From Chryseobacterium piperi (GTDB lineage: Bacteria > Bacteroidota > Bacteroidia > Flavobacteriales > Weeksellaceae), in contig NZ_CP023049.2 in NCBI RefSeq assembly GCF_002285635.2, forward strand, positions 4,437,947-4,501,946: a stretch of DNA of 64,000 bases, read 5' to 3'. The notes under the pieces were generated by a model. It had not been told where the DNA came from and did no database searches. It worked only from the letters and a program-made list of their open reading frames with translations. Both the position numbers and the translations under genes were made by a program. Shown in pieces: positions 55,279 to 63,913 of the stretch (within the stretch, counting starts at the first letter, position 1; each line of letters begins with the position of its first letter).

Positions 55279-55452
55279 TTATCTTTGTACAACTACCACA
55301 ACAACTTGTTTTGGCTGCTGTACTTGTTGACGACGTACCTGCATATTGTTATCATCTTGTTCTCCGAATCCTCCTCTTAATTGGTTTTGCTCAAGTGGAG
55401 AAAGGTCTTTTACTTTTAAAAACTCTTTTGCATTGAAATTTGCTTTTTTCAT
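55279..55452 (-). CDS. GG-leader RiPP precursor peptide with valine-run C-terminus
   Basis: 57 residues, found by reading the minus strand from ATG 55452. The leader MKKANFNAKEFLKVKDLSPL plus EQNQLRGG ends in a double glycine, the C39 cleavage site. The predicted core of 29 residues begins FGEQDDNNMQVRRQQ and ends QQPKQVVVVVVQR, with three arginines, many glutamines and a run of six valines; there is no cysteine. Codons for the six valines vary (GTT, GTG, GTA), so this is not simple repeat slippage. It is followed by a strong hairpin and then by the IS5-split oxygenase and exporter. The final product is unknown. Confidence 0.78.
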   Translation of the reverse strand: MKKANFNAKEFLKVKDLSPLEQNQLRGGFGEQDDNNMQVRRQQVQQPKQVVVVVVQR

Positions 55453-55865
55453 GATAATAATTTAAAAATGATTTTTGTGGATCAAAGTTTATAGACATTA
55501 GTTCCTTCGTTGGTCTCTTCTTGCAAGAAAATATTTTGTATTCCTATTTTTTTGATTCTTTAAAAAAAAATATAGGATAAGATATTAAAGCATATAAAAT
55601 AGATGAGCAATTTTTCTATACCTATCATAAGACTATTTATAACTTGATAAGATGGGATATTTTATTTTATAAAATAAATAATTCAATATATAGTGATTTA
55701 TATTCATTTGGAAACAGCTATTAATTATGGTAAAATTTCAAGTTGCATCTCTTAATCATGTGAATTATTTTTTCTAAATTTAGAAGGATTGATTTAGCTA
55801 AATGCTACACTTTAGTGTAGAATTATCATTAAACTTGAATTAATTTTTAAAAAACTATAACTAAA
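55453..55865. promoter_or_regulatory. divergent regulatory region with three palindromes
   Basis: 413 nt between the precursor (minus) and the LuxR-type regulator (plus). Inverted repeats lie at 55772-55785 (TTCTAAATTTAGAA), 55793-55802 (TTTAGCTAAA) and 55805-55820 (CTACAC and GTGTAG around TTTA), all within 50 nt and 46-94 nt before the regulator start. No gene is seen. They may be operators for the regulator. Confidence 0.5.
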
Positions 55866-56633
55866 ATGAAATTTATGAATGAAAACATTAATGGCCTCTT
55901 TTTTCCAAAAAACAGGGTAGGATCTATCTCGGGAGAAGAGATTTCACAATTAAATAATTATTGGGAAGTGACAGATGCTTTTTCCAGAATGAGCTATATG
56001 AGTGTGTATATTATAGATTATTATCATAAAAATTTTGAATATGTGTCTCAGAATCCCTTATTTCTTTGTGGGCTGACTGCTGAAGAAGTTAGAAGTATGG
56101 GATTTGAGTTTTATTTTAAATATGTAAAAAAAGATGATCTTGAATTACTGTTAAAAATAGATCAGTTAGGATTTGATTTCTATAAGAAGATTCCTATGGA
56201 TGAAAAGAAATGGTATACGATCTCTTGTGACTTTCATCTCTTGAGTGATAATAAGCCTGTTCTGGTCAACCATAAACTAACTCCAATTTTTCTTACCAAG
56301 GAAGGAAAGATATGGAAGGCACTATGTGTTGTTTCACTTTCTACACATATGGAAGCGGGAAACATTACTATTTCTAAATGTGGATCTGGCGATTATTGGT
56401 CATATGATATTAAGGAAGATGTATGGAGAAATCAAAAGAAAGTAAAGCTGACAGAAAGAGAACGGGACATTTTACGGTATTATGCGCAGGGTTACAGCAT
56501 TAATGGAATTGCAGATAAGATTTTTATCTCTCCGGATACTATTAAATTTCATAGAAGAAAGCTATTTGAAAAAATACAGGTGAGCAATATTTCCGAGGCA
56601 TTATCTTTTGTGAAGAATAATCAATTATTGTAG
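55866..56633 (+). CDS. PAS-LuxR transcriptional regulator
   Basis: 255 residues from ATG 55866; a second in-frame Met four codons later is also possible. The N-terminal half resembles a PAS sensor (SVYIIDYYHKNFEYVSQNPLF, KYVKKDDLELLLKIDQLG, WYTISCDFHLLS). A LuxR helix-turn-helix covers about 190-250 (KLTERERDILRYYAQGYSING, IADKIFISPDTIKFHRRKLFEK). It is divergent from the RiPP-type precursor and may control it. The signal is unknown. Confidence 0.83.
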   Translation: MKFMNENINGLFFPKNRVGSISGEEISQLNNYWEVTDAFSRMSYMSVYIIDYYHKNFEYVSQNPLFLCGLTAEEVRSMGFEFYFKYVKKDDLELLLKIDQLGFDFYKKIPMDEKKWYTISCDFHLLSDNKPVLVNHKLTPIFLTKEGKIWKALCVVSLSTHMEAGNITISKCGSGDYWSYDIKEDVWRNQKKVKLTERERDILRYYAQGYSINGIADKIFISPDTIKFHRRKLFEKIQVSNISEALSFVKNNQLL

Positions 56634-56666
56634 TTTTGAATTATAGAAGGATATAAAAAACAAAAA

Positions 56667-56687
56667 AACCACCTTAATAAGGTGGTT
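56667..56687 (-). terminator. terminator of tRNA-Phe
   Basis: AACCACCTT and AAGGTGGTT arms; on the minus strand TTTTTGTTTTTT follows, just past the tRNA 3' end. Confidence 0.8.
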
Positions 56688-56689
56688 TG

Positions 56690-56762
56690 TGGTTTCTCCA
56701 GGAATCGAACCAGGGACACATGGATTTTCAATCCATTGCTCTACCAACTGAGCTAAGAAACC
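56690..56762 (-). tRNA. tRNA-Phe (GAA)
   Basis: On the minus strand a complete 73-nt cloverleaf begins GGTTTCTTAGCTCAGTTGG and ends with the pairing AGAAACC plus discriminator A. The anticodon loop TTGAAAA gives anticodon GAA, flanked by the 5-bp stem ATGGA/TCCAT; the T-arm is intact (CTGGTTCGATTCCTGG). CCA is not encoded, so it is added after transcription. Confidence 0.97.
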
Positions 56763-56860
56763 AATATGGTTGTTGAATTACTTCGTTGTTTAAGTGGGTG
56801 CAAAAGTAGTAATTTTTACTATATGATGCAACTAAAATTTAAAAATATATGAAAAATAGA

Positions 56861-56895
56861 AGCCTGTTATTATATTAAAAGTTCAATAACAGGCT
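56861..56895 (-). terminator. terminator after the DUF3472 gene
   Basis: Arms AGCCTGTTATT and AATAACAGGCT around a 13-nt loop, 18 nt past the gene's stop on the minus strand. Confidence 0.75.
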
Positions 56896-56912
56896 CTTAT
56901 GTAATTAATATT

Positions 56913-58265
56913 TTATGGAAGCGTTGATAAATCTATATTAGGAGCCTGTGAAGGTGCGGTGACAGAAAACTGAGTTCCCGGAGCGACAATTGTGCTAAAA
57001 AATCCGCCATTCTGCAAATAGAAAGCATTGTTGCTTGTTCCGCCCATAGCGTCTATTCTCTGCTGCGCATTGTAAGTATTATCTACACTGAACTTAGCTG
57101 TTGAAACCGGCATCCAGGTTCCATCACTTGTTCTTACCCATTGATTCTTAAATTCGACCTTTCTTCCCTGATATCCGTTTTCAGGATTGAAGTTTTCTAA
57201 AAAACTATGAAATCTTTTAAGGTAGGTATTCGTTTGTGGTCGCTTCCAGCTGGCAATAAGTTTCCAGGCAGAAGTACCTGGTGGTAAGAACCAGGCGGTA
57301 TAATCTGTTTTTCCGGTACCATCAGGTTCACCCTTTAATAAAAATTTATAAGTTTGTCCCGCTACCCAGTTATACTTATAGTAGCTCTGTCCTCCGGAAC
57401 CTTCGTTCCCGAATTCTCCAATCGTCACTCCGCTACCGGCTCTGTTTAGTATTGTTTTTTGATCAGCGGGAATACTATTAGGATCATCTGTTTGGAACGG
57501 GCTCCATACGGAGAATAAAATTCTTCTTTCAGTAGCGGAATTGACCTGCATGCCGAAATAACCCTCAGCAAAGCCATTAGCCATAAAATAAGAGCCGATC
57601 TTATCTTCCCCTGTTGGAACTGTTACCTCATTGTAATAGTAGCTAACATTATTACTGGTAGGGATGGTATAATTAAGGTGGCAGGATGGTCCTCTGCGTG
57701 CCCAATAATAATAAGAGGTGTTATTGCTGAAAATATTAGTTCCTGTAGATGCTGATCCACTAAAGGTAATATCCGTTACATCTGCAAAGTAGCCACCTGT
57801 TTTAGATACACCTTGTAAATCAACTTTTACATAACCCGGAGAAGAAATTGTAAAATCTCCTGCAATGTAATTGGTATAGGCAGAACCTGCTAATGTCACA
57901 TTTTTCGAAATATTACCAACAGTTACTTTTACTATGCTCGTCCCCGAAGGTACGGAAGCTTTTAAACCAATATTTAATGTTCCAGTATTGCTTACCCTGA
58001 AATAGGTACTGATAACTGTGTTTGAATTGGTCCAGTTGGCTAATTTGGCAGAAGTGATTACTTCATTTGCTCCGGAAGGTTTTACTGTTAAAAATGAATT
58101 TCCGGCAACCGGTACATTGAAAGAAGAACTGGCTAAGGAGGAAGCTAGTTTTCCCTGTTTAGAATCAGAAATGCTGTCTTCTTCTGTGATGTTGTTTCCT
58201 ACACATGATTGAAACATAACCAGTGCAATACCCAACAAGGTATTCGTTAATACTTTTACTGTCAT
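56913..58265 (-). CDS. DUF3472 lipoprotein with DUF5077-like domain
   Basis: 450 residues. Lipoprotein signal (LLGIALVMFQSC). A beta-sandwich domain at about 45-170 (NSFLTVKPSGANEVITSAKLA, STYFRVSNTGTLNIGLKASV) resembles DUF5077, and the DUF3472 domain follows (about 180-400: NVSYYYNEVTVPTGEDKIGSY, NGFAEGYFGMQVNSATERRI, FSVWSPFQTDDP, YKYNWVAGQTYKFLLK). Such proteins are exported and may bind or cut glycans; no activity is established. Confidence 0.83.
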   Translation of the reverse strand: MTVKVLTNTLLGIALVMFQSCVGNNITEEDSISDSKQGKLASSLASSSFNVPVAGNSFLTVKPSGANEVITSAKLANWTNSNTVISTYFRVSNTGTLNIGLKASVPSGTSIVKVTVGNISKNVTLAGSAYTNYIAGDFTISSPGYVKVDLQGVSKTGGYFADVTDITFSGSASTGTNIFSNNTSYYYWARRGPSCHLNYTIPTSNNVSYYYNEVTVPTGEDKIGSYFMANGFAEGYFGMQVNSATERRILFSVWSPFQTDDPNSIPADQKTILNRAGSGVTIGEFGNEGSGGQSYYKYNWVAGQTYKFLLKGEPDGTGKTDYTAWFLPPGTSAWKLIASWKRPQTNTYLKRFHSFLENFNPENGYQGRKVEFKNQWVRTSDGTWMPVSTAKFSVDNTYNAQQRIDAMGGTSNNAFYLQNGGFFSTIVAPGTQFSVTAPSQAPNIDLSTLP

Positions 58266-58395
58266 AATTGTGCTGTGATTTGGTTTTATTCTACTAATTT
58301 AATTTTTTTATTAATACAATAAATGATTATTTCACGTAATATTGATTAAATAAAAGTTAAGCTTCTAAAAAGGGAGGGAGGATATAATAGTAAAT

Positions 58396-58455
58396 AAAAA
58401 ACAAAAACCACCTTGATTAAGGTGGTTTGTGGTCTTAACAGGAGCAAACTCGAAC
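58396..58455 (-). repeat. degenerate tRNA 3' end plus terminator, candidate attachment site
   Basis: The hairpin AACCACCTT/AAGGTGGTT, followed on the plus strand by TTGTGGT, duplicates the tRNA-Phe 3' terminator junction at 56667-56693. The next bases (CTTAACAGGAGC, then AACTCGAACGAT) keep the CAGGA and CGAAC of a tRNA T-arm in altered spacing. No tRNA body follows. This looks like the left end of an element integrated at a tRNA 3' end. Confidence 0.5.
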
Positions 58456-58552
58456 GATTTTATAAAAGATTTAGAAATTATCGCGAGCTTAACTTATTGA
58501 TATTTAATTGGCTATTTTTCTATGTACGTTGTTAAACTTATTAATTATGGTT

Positions 58553-59773
58553 TTAATTAATATCTCGAAGTGGATTATTTATATTGTAATCGTCGAATTG
58601 TATATTAAATCTAATATTTAAAAACTCTTTTATTGCAGTAAAATTTGGAGTAATTAATTTAGTTTCTAACCCGTACGTCATTAGGGTAGATGGTAGGGCA
58701 AGATTAAACTGGTTCATAAACTCTTCTGATTGGAAAGCTTCTAAGGGAAATCGTATATAACAATCTTTTTCATCCATGTTCGTATACTTGAGAAATATTT
58801 TTTGATTATGCTCAACAAATTCAGCTTCGGAATCAAAAGTTTTACTTTCAAACACCTGTATCTTATAATTAACCATAAAATTTTGCATGTTTGAAACTAT
58901 CTGCCAATCTTTAAAACCCTGGGTTCGTAAATTATTCAGCCATAAGGGAAATTCCGAATTTTGCTCTAATTCTTTTAATGTCAAGTGTATGCACTTATGA
59001 GTATTGTTGAATCTGTTTTTTATAGACTCAAGACTAAAAGTTTGATCATATTTTGCACTTAAAGAGTCATCCCAGGCCATTACTTTATTTTCAGTTGGCA
59101 GGTTTAAATTCAGAAAATTTTCTTTTAAAAAAGAATAAGGTTTGAAGGCTTTAAAATCTTCGCTCGCGTAAATATCTCTATGTATTTTCTGATATAAATT
59201 TACAGTTGTTTGTTTTGTACCTAATGCTGCATTCTTTAAAAAGGATATAAATAAATCTTTAAATTCATCTGATTTCAAAAGGCTTATTTTATTTAAAATA
59301 TGTAAAAGAGACGTTATATTGAAAATGGCGTGGTTGTTTATTTCTTTAACATCTTTTGTGTCAGTATAACAGATATAAACCTTCCATTTTATGATGTGGT
59401 TTGATGGTAATTCTTCTGGAGGCAAATATTTGTTGCTGATAAACAGTTCGATTTCAATCTTGGATTTTAATAAATGAAAATCAATGTTTGACAAGGCAAT
59501 TTCTGCAAGTGTAATTTGAATCGTCGAAATGTATTCTTCAGCGATTGATAAAATTTCATATGTATTGGCAAATTTTATTTCCCATAGGCTCCCTAATGCA
59601 TAGAAATTAATTATTCGTTCTTTTCCAGTGTCATTAAGCGGGAAATCATCCATTTGTTTTTCAATAGCTTGGTTATAGATTTGATCAGACTGTAGGTCTG
59701 AATCAATTTTTGCCTGTATTGGTCTAATTATCTCTTCACCTACATAATTGTAAATTCCAGTGATATTGACCAC
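58553..59773 (-). CDS. hypothetical protein, start replaced by IS21 end
   Basis: About 404 residues of native sequence; the first in-frame start (GTG 59773) lies in the terminal bases of the IS21 element, so the original N-terminus may be lost. There is no signal peptide or recognised motif. The sequence is rich in Asn, Ile, Lys and Phe, lower in GC than its neighbours, and mainly helical (YEILSIAEEYISTIQITLAEI, ITSLLHILNKISLLKSDEF). It lies just inside the probable element boundary. It may be the C-terminal part of a larger accessory protein. Confidence 0.5.
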   Translation of the reverse strand: MVNITGIYNYVGEEIIRPIQAKIDSDLQSDQIYNQAIEKQMDDFPLNDTGKERIINFYALGSLWEIKFANTYEILSIAEEYISTIQITLAEIALSNIDFHLLKSKIEIELFISNKYLPPEELPSNHIIKWKVYICYTDTKDVKEINNHAIFNITSLLHILNKISLLKSDEFKDLFISFLKNAALGTKQTTVNLYQKIHRDIYASEDFKAFKPYSFLKENFLNLNLPTENKVMAWDDSLSAKYDQTFSLESIKNRFNNTHKCIHLTLKELEQNSEFPLWLNNLRTQGFKDWQIVSNMQNFMVNYKIQVFESKTFDSEAEFVEHNQKIFLKYTNMDEKDCYIRFPLEAFQSEEFMNQFNLALPSTLMTYGLETKLITPNFTAIKEFLNIRFNIQFDDYNINNPLRDIN

Positions 59774-59854
59774 CTAATTCCTGATTAAATTGACCACTAA
59801 GAATGAAGTCAAAAAAGGTGTCTAAAAGATGGTTTAAAAATATAAAATAAATCT

Positions 59855-60598
59855 TTACTCTGAGCTGATTTTCTGATCAGCTTTTTTTCTTCTCATCGAT
59901 TCTCCTTTAAGGTCTATTCTCAGGGAGTTGTGAACCATTCTGTCAAGTATTGCATCGGCTATTGTTTGTTCCGCAATGACTTCATGCCAGGCACTTACAG
60001 GCAGTTGCGAAGCAATAATAGTGGAACGTTTTCCGTGTCTGTCTTCTATAATCTCCATAAAATCCTGACGTTTAAGATTATCCAGGGATTGTAATCCAAA
60101 ATCATCAAGGATAATAAGATCCTGCTTTTCTATTCGGTCTATCTCTTTAAGGTAAGATCCGTCTGCCTTAGCCATCTTAAGCTTTGAGAAGAGTTTGTTG
60201 ATGCTGAAGTACATGACTTTATATCCCATTGTACAGGCTTTGTATCCAATGGTAGTTGCGATAAAACTTTTTCCAACTCCTGTACTGCCTGTAATAAGAA
60301 TATTCTGTTTCTGTGATATAAAATCGCAGGAAGATAATCTTCCAATAGTATTCTTATCAATATTTCTGGAAGAAGAGGCCGTAATCTCTTCCATAAATGT
60401 CCTGTATCTGAACTTAGCTGTGGTAATCAATCTTTCTACCTTTCTGCTTTCCCTGTCGTCATACTCGGATTCAATCAAGTAGGCTATAAGTTCATCATTG
60501 GTATAGGAGATACTTCCTGTTTCCATTGTTGTGGAAAACGCCCTGTGCATCCCGTGGAGCTTTAAATGTTTCATTTTTTCTAATGTTGCCTGATTCAT
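59855..60598 (-). CDS. istB: IS21 helper ATPase IstB
   Basis: 247 residues. AAA+ ATPase with ILITGSTGVGKSFIATTIG (Walker A) and LIILDDFGLQSLD (Walker B), then SQLPVSAWHEVI, TIADAILDRMVHNSLRIDLKGES typical of IstB. It partners IstA in transposition. The gap to istA is 41 nt. Confidence 0.92.
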   Translation of the reverse strand: MNQATLEKMKHLKLHGMHRAFSTTMETGSISYTNDELIAYLIESEYDDRESRKVERLITTAKFRYRTFMEEITASSSRNIDKNTIGRLSSCDFISQKQNILITGSTGVGKSFIATTIGYKACTMGYKVMYFSINKLFSKLKMAKADGSYLKEIDRIEKQDLIILDDFGLQSLDNLKRQDFMEIIEDRHGKRSTIIASQLPVSAWHEVIAEQTIADAILDRMVHNSLRIDLKGESMRRKKADQKISSE

Positions 60599-60639
60599 AG
60601 GTTTTGTATTAATGATTTAATTGTTAATGATTGTAGATG

Positions 60640-62199
60640 TTACTGATAGTATTTTCCGCCCCTTATGTTTTTGTGTTTAGGCAGTTTCTTTTCTTCAAAA
60701 AATGCATCGTCATCGGTTAGATTATCCAGCCCTCTTTCCAGAATACTTTTAATCATGGCAAGGCTGTATTTTTCATATCCCAACGCTCTTTTACAGGCAT
60801 TGTCAAGTCTTATGTTGCCGATCTTTTTTGATAATGAAAGGATTCCCAGGCAGGTTTTATAGGACTGCTCAGGATGCTGTTTCTTTTCCAGGATTTTGAT
60901 GATGTACTGCTCACAATATTCCCCGACAGACCTTCCCCAAGAGATAAACCGGGAGGGATTCCATTCAGTCATAAACTGATAAGATGAAGGCATATGTTCT
61001 TTTACAGTCGTATACTGATATTTAGCCAGGATTCTGTTATGGAATGCTATTCTGCGCTGGTCATAGTAAATCTCGACTGTATTTTTACTAAAAATAATGT
61101 TTACTTTTTTACCAATATAGCTGAACGGAACACTGTAATAATGCTGGTCTTTACTTAAATATACATGGCTGGTCTTATGAACGGTAGCACGTGCAGAATG
61201 CTTGAGCTGGTACATCATAGCTGGTAGTGGGGATAATGCATGTCTTTCAACCTCACGGAAAACATCAGCCCTGGAATACTTCTTTCTTTTCATGGGAGCT
61301 TCATTATATCCTTCCAGCAGGTTTTCTATAGCTTTGTTCAATGCTTCCAGGCTAAAGAAGTGATCTTTACGCAATGGAGCAAAAATGCGGGTATACACAA
61401 TGCGTACCGCATTTTCAACCAAAGCCTTATCCTTGGGATGATAGGTACGCGTAGGAAGTATTGTAGTGCTATAGTGGGAAGCAAAATCCAGAAGAGAATC
61501 AGTGATGACAGGTTCGTACTTATGGCTCTTTTTTACGGCTGTACGCAGGTTATCGGTAACAATAGCTGCGGGAACTCCTCCATAATAATGCAGGGTTTTG
61601 GTAAGACTTCCAAGAAAATCTTCTTTCCCCTGGGTTCTTGTAGCTTCTACGAAGGTCATGCCACTGGCTCCAAGTATGGATACGAAGACCTCAACTTCCT
61701 GTTGTTCTCCTGTTTCTTTATTAATAATGTGAAGTTTTTTTCCTGTATAATCCACAAAAAGTTTATCCCCAGCCTTATGTTCAATATGCATGGAAGGGTT
61801 CACCTTTTTACACCATTCCCGGTAATGATGGCAAAAGCGGGAATATTGGTAGCCTGAAGGGTATTTATCTATGTATTCTTCCCATAGCAGATAACGGGTG
61901 ACCCCAACACGTTTTAGTTCTTTGGATATGTAAGGAAACAACGATTCAAGTTGTTTTTTAATATTGTCCTTATCCCTTATATCGGTTGGCGGAGTCTCGA
62001 ATAAATCATCTAAATCTTCATCACTCAGCTCTATCAGCTCGTCATATGTAAGCTGGTGTTCATGGAACAGGCTGATATACTTTTTAGCAGTATTGCGTGA
62101 GATACCCAGTTGTTTGCTTATCCGCAATTTACTTACCCCCTGGGTGTATAATCGTAATAATTGTTTAATGTTCAACATGTCTATTCTTTTGTTAGCCAT
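60640..62199 (-). CDS. istA: IS21 transposase IstA
   Basis: 519 residues from ATG 62199 (MANKRIDMLNIKQLL); a longer frame to 62298 runs into the terminal repeats. Helix-turn-helix at about 10-50 (QGVSKLRISKQLGISRNTAKKY), then the catalytic core: KLFVDYTGKKLHI (D), AAIVTDNLRTAVKK (D) and KDKALVENAVRIVYTRIFA (E). Length and motifs are intact. Confidence 0.92.
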   Translation of the reverse strand: MANKRIDMLNIKQLLRLYTQGVSKLRISKQLGISRNTAKKYISLFHEHQLTYDELIELSDEDLDDLFETPPTDIRDKDNIKKQLESLFPYISKELKRVGVTRYLLWEEYIDKYPSGYQYSRFCHHYREWCKKVNPSMHIEHKAGDKLFVDYTGKKLHIINKETGEQQEVEVFVSILGASGMTFVEATRTQGKEDFLGSLTKTLHYYGGVPAAIVTDNLRTAVKKSHKYEPVITDSLLDFASHYSTTILPTRTYHPKDKALVENAVRIVYTRIFAPLRKDHFFSLEALNKAIENLLEGYNEAPMKRKKYSRADVFREVERHALSPLPAMMYQLKHSARATVHKTSHVYLSKDQHYYSVPFSYIGKKVNIIFSKNTVEIYYDQRRIAFHNRILAKYQYTTVKEHMPSSYQFMTEWNPSRFISWGRSVGEYCEQYIIKILEKKQHPEQSYKTCLGILSLSKKIGNIRLDNACKRALGYEKYSLAMIKSILERGLDNLTDDDAFFEEKKLPKHKNIRGGKYYQ

Positions 62200-62335
62200 T
62201 TGGTATTTTTTGGCTAAGTTATTCAAGACACGTTTTCTGACTTTTTTTTGGTGGTCAATTTGCTCAGGAATACCATGGTCAATTTGCTCAGGAATCAACT
62301 GATCATTTTCACAGGATTGAGATGGTCAATTTTGA

Positions 62336-62500
62336 AGGATTCTACAGTATAGCCATTTTTCAGAAAAAAAGGCAGCTTTTTATCTCTTTAAACTGGAAAA
62401 ACAAACGATAGAACTGGCCATGTTGTGCAAAAAAATCATACAACTGACACAGGAATTCGAGCAGAAATACCTGAAAAATACAGGCAATAATGATCGCTAA
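62336..62500 (+). pseudogene. 3' remnant of a mobilization accessory gene
   Basis: An open frame ends at 62498-62500 (TAA) and can be followed back to a TGA at 62333, without an ATG. It encodes about 54 residues (RILQYSHFSEKKAAF ... EQKYLKNTGNNDR), helical and basic. It overlaps the relaxase start (ATGATCGCTAA), the usual position of a MobC-like relaxosome gene. The IS21 element ends 7 nt upstream, so insertion has removed the N-terminal part. Confidence 0.55.
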
Positions 62501-63782
62501 AATTGGTAAGGGACAACATCTGTATGGTGCGCTTTGTTATAATCAACTAAAAGTAGACAAAGAAAACGGACAGGTTCTTTTATTAAATAAGATTCCCGAG
62601 ACAATAAATAACATTTATACAGTTGCTCATTTCTCTCGCTATTTTGAACCCTATCTTGCTGTAAATAACAAAACAGAGAAACCTGTGCTTCATATTTCTT
62701 TAAATCCTGATCCTTTGGATAAATTGAGTGATGAAGATTTTAAAAGCATAGCAATGGAATATATGGAGCAGATGGGATACGATGAGCAGCCTTTTGTAGT
62801 ATTTAAGCATACCGATATTGAGCGTACGCATATTCATATCGTAACGACCTGTGTCGGTATTGATGGTAAGAAGATCTCAGATCGTTATGATCGTCCCCGC
62901 TCAATGGCTGTATGCAGAGCACTGGAACAAAAATACCAGCTTACCCCAGTTACAGACAGAAAACGGCAGCAAGACAGTAAGACCTTTAAGCCGGTAGATT
63001 ATAATAAAGGCAATGTAAAAAGCCAGTTGGCATCCGTTGTCCGTTATCTTCCTAAAACCTACACGTTCCAGACATTGGGAGAATACAATGCTTTATTATC
63101 ACTGTTTAATATTGCTGCGGAAAAGGTAGAAGCCCAATTAAACGGTGTAGAAAGAAAGGGACTAGTCTATTTTGTGTTAAATGATAAAGGCGAGAAAACC
63201 AGCAATCCTTTTAAGTCTTCTTTATTCGGGAAACAGGCTGGACTAACGACATTAAATGAGAGTATGCTAAAGACCAAAGAAGGTGCTAAAAATAATCCTG
63301 CTAAGACTGCATTAATAAAAACCATTGCGGCTGTTTTGAATACTTCCAATAATGAGCAAGATTTTAAGCAACGATTGATACAAAAAGGAATTAACCTGGT
63401 AACTAGAAAAAATACTGACGGCCGTATCTACGGGATCACTTTTATTGATCATAAAAGTAAGAGTGTTTGGAATGGTTCAAGCCTTTCCAAACAATTATCA
63501 GCCAATGTATTTAATGAATGGTGGAATAATAATGGAGCAAAACCTATGCTTTCTTCGCCTAACATCACCAATCAAGAAAACCTCTTTACGGATAAATCTA
63601 CAGTTCAAAATACAGCAACACCAATATCATCAAATTCCAATCCTATTGAAAATTGGGACAAAAATGGAGTAGGTGATCTGTTCAGCTTCTTGTTGCCAGA
63701 AGTACAGGGAGTGGATTATGAGGAAGAGGCTTTTATCAACCAGATGCAGAAAAAGAAAAAAGGGAAGAAACGTCGTCAATAG
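62490..63782 (+). CDS. relaxase/mobilization nuclease
   Basis: 430 residues. The N-terminal part matches mobilization relaxases: IAKIGKGQHLYGALCYNQLKV, LHISLNPDPLDKLSDEDF, and the histidine motif FKHTDIERTHIHIVTTCV that binds the metal for nicking. The C-terminal half is divergent and ends in lysine/arginine-rich KKKKGKKRRQ. It nicks the origin of transfer of an integrative mobilizable element. It overlaps the mobC-like remnant. Confidence 0.9.
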   Translation: MIAKIGKGQHLYGALCYNQLKVDKENGQVLLLNKIPETINNIYTVAHFSRYFEPYLAVNNKTEKPVLHISLNPDPLDKLSDEDFKSIAMEYMEQMGYDEQPFVVFKHTDIERTHIHIVTTCVGIDGKKISDRYDRPRSMAVCRALEQKYQLTPVTDRKRQQDSKTFKPVDYNKGNVKSQLASVVRYLPKTYTFQTLGEYNALLSLFNIAAEKVEAQLNGVERKGLVYFVLNDKGEKTSNPFKSSLFGKQAGLTTLNESMLKTKEGAKNNPAKTALIKTIAAVLNTSNNEQDFKQRLIQKGINLVTRKNTDGRIYGITFIDHKSKSVWNGSSLSKQLSANVFNEWWNNNGAKPMLSSPNITNQENLFTDKSTVQNTATPISSNSNPIENWDKNGVGDLFSFLLPEVQGVDYEEEAFINQMQKKKKGKKRRQ

Positions 63783-63913
63783 AAAAATTACACCTTGTAT
63801 TGTTAGGGTTAATTAAATTTCTTCCTTTTTTACTTGCTAATTTAATTAATGAAGCTTTATGATAGACTCGTCTTTTATTATTAGTTGGTATATTGAGGAA
63901 CAAGTGTCATGCC

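Larger units (their letters stand above)
59767..62328. mobile_element. IS21-family insertion sequence
   Basis: About 2.56 kb with istA and istB on the minus strand. The ends carry repeated TTGACCA/TGGTCAA blocks: TGACCACC at 59767 and ATTGACCAC at 59786 on the left; GGTGGTCAATTTGC at 62250, ATGGTCAATTTGC at 62275 and TGGTCA ending at 62328 on the right, typical multiple terminal repeats of IS21. No matching target duplication is seen, and the flanks belong to two different truncated genes. Confidence 0.85.
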
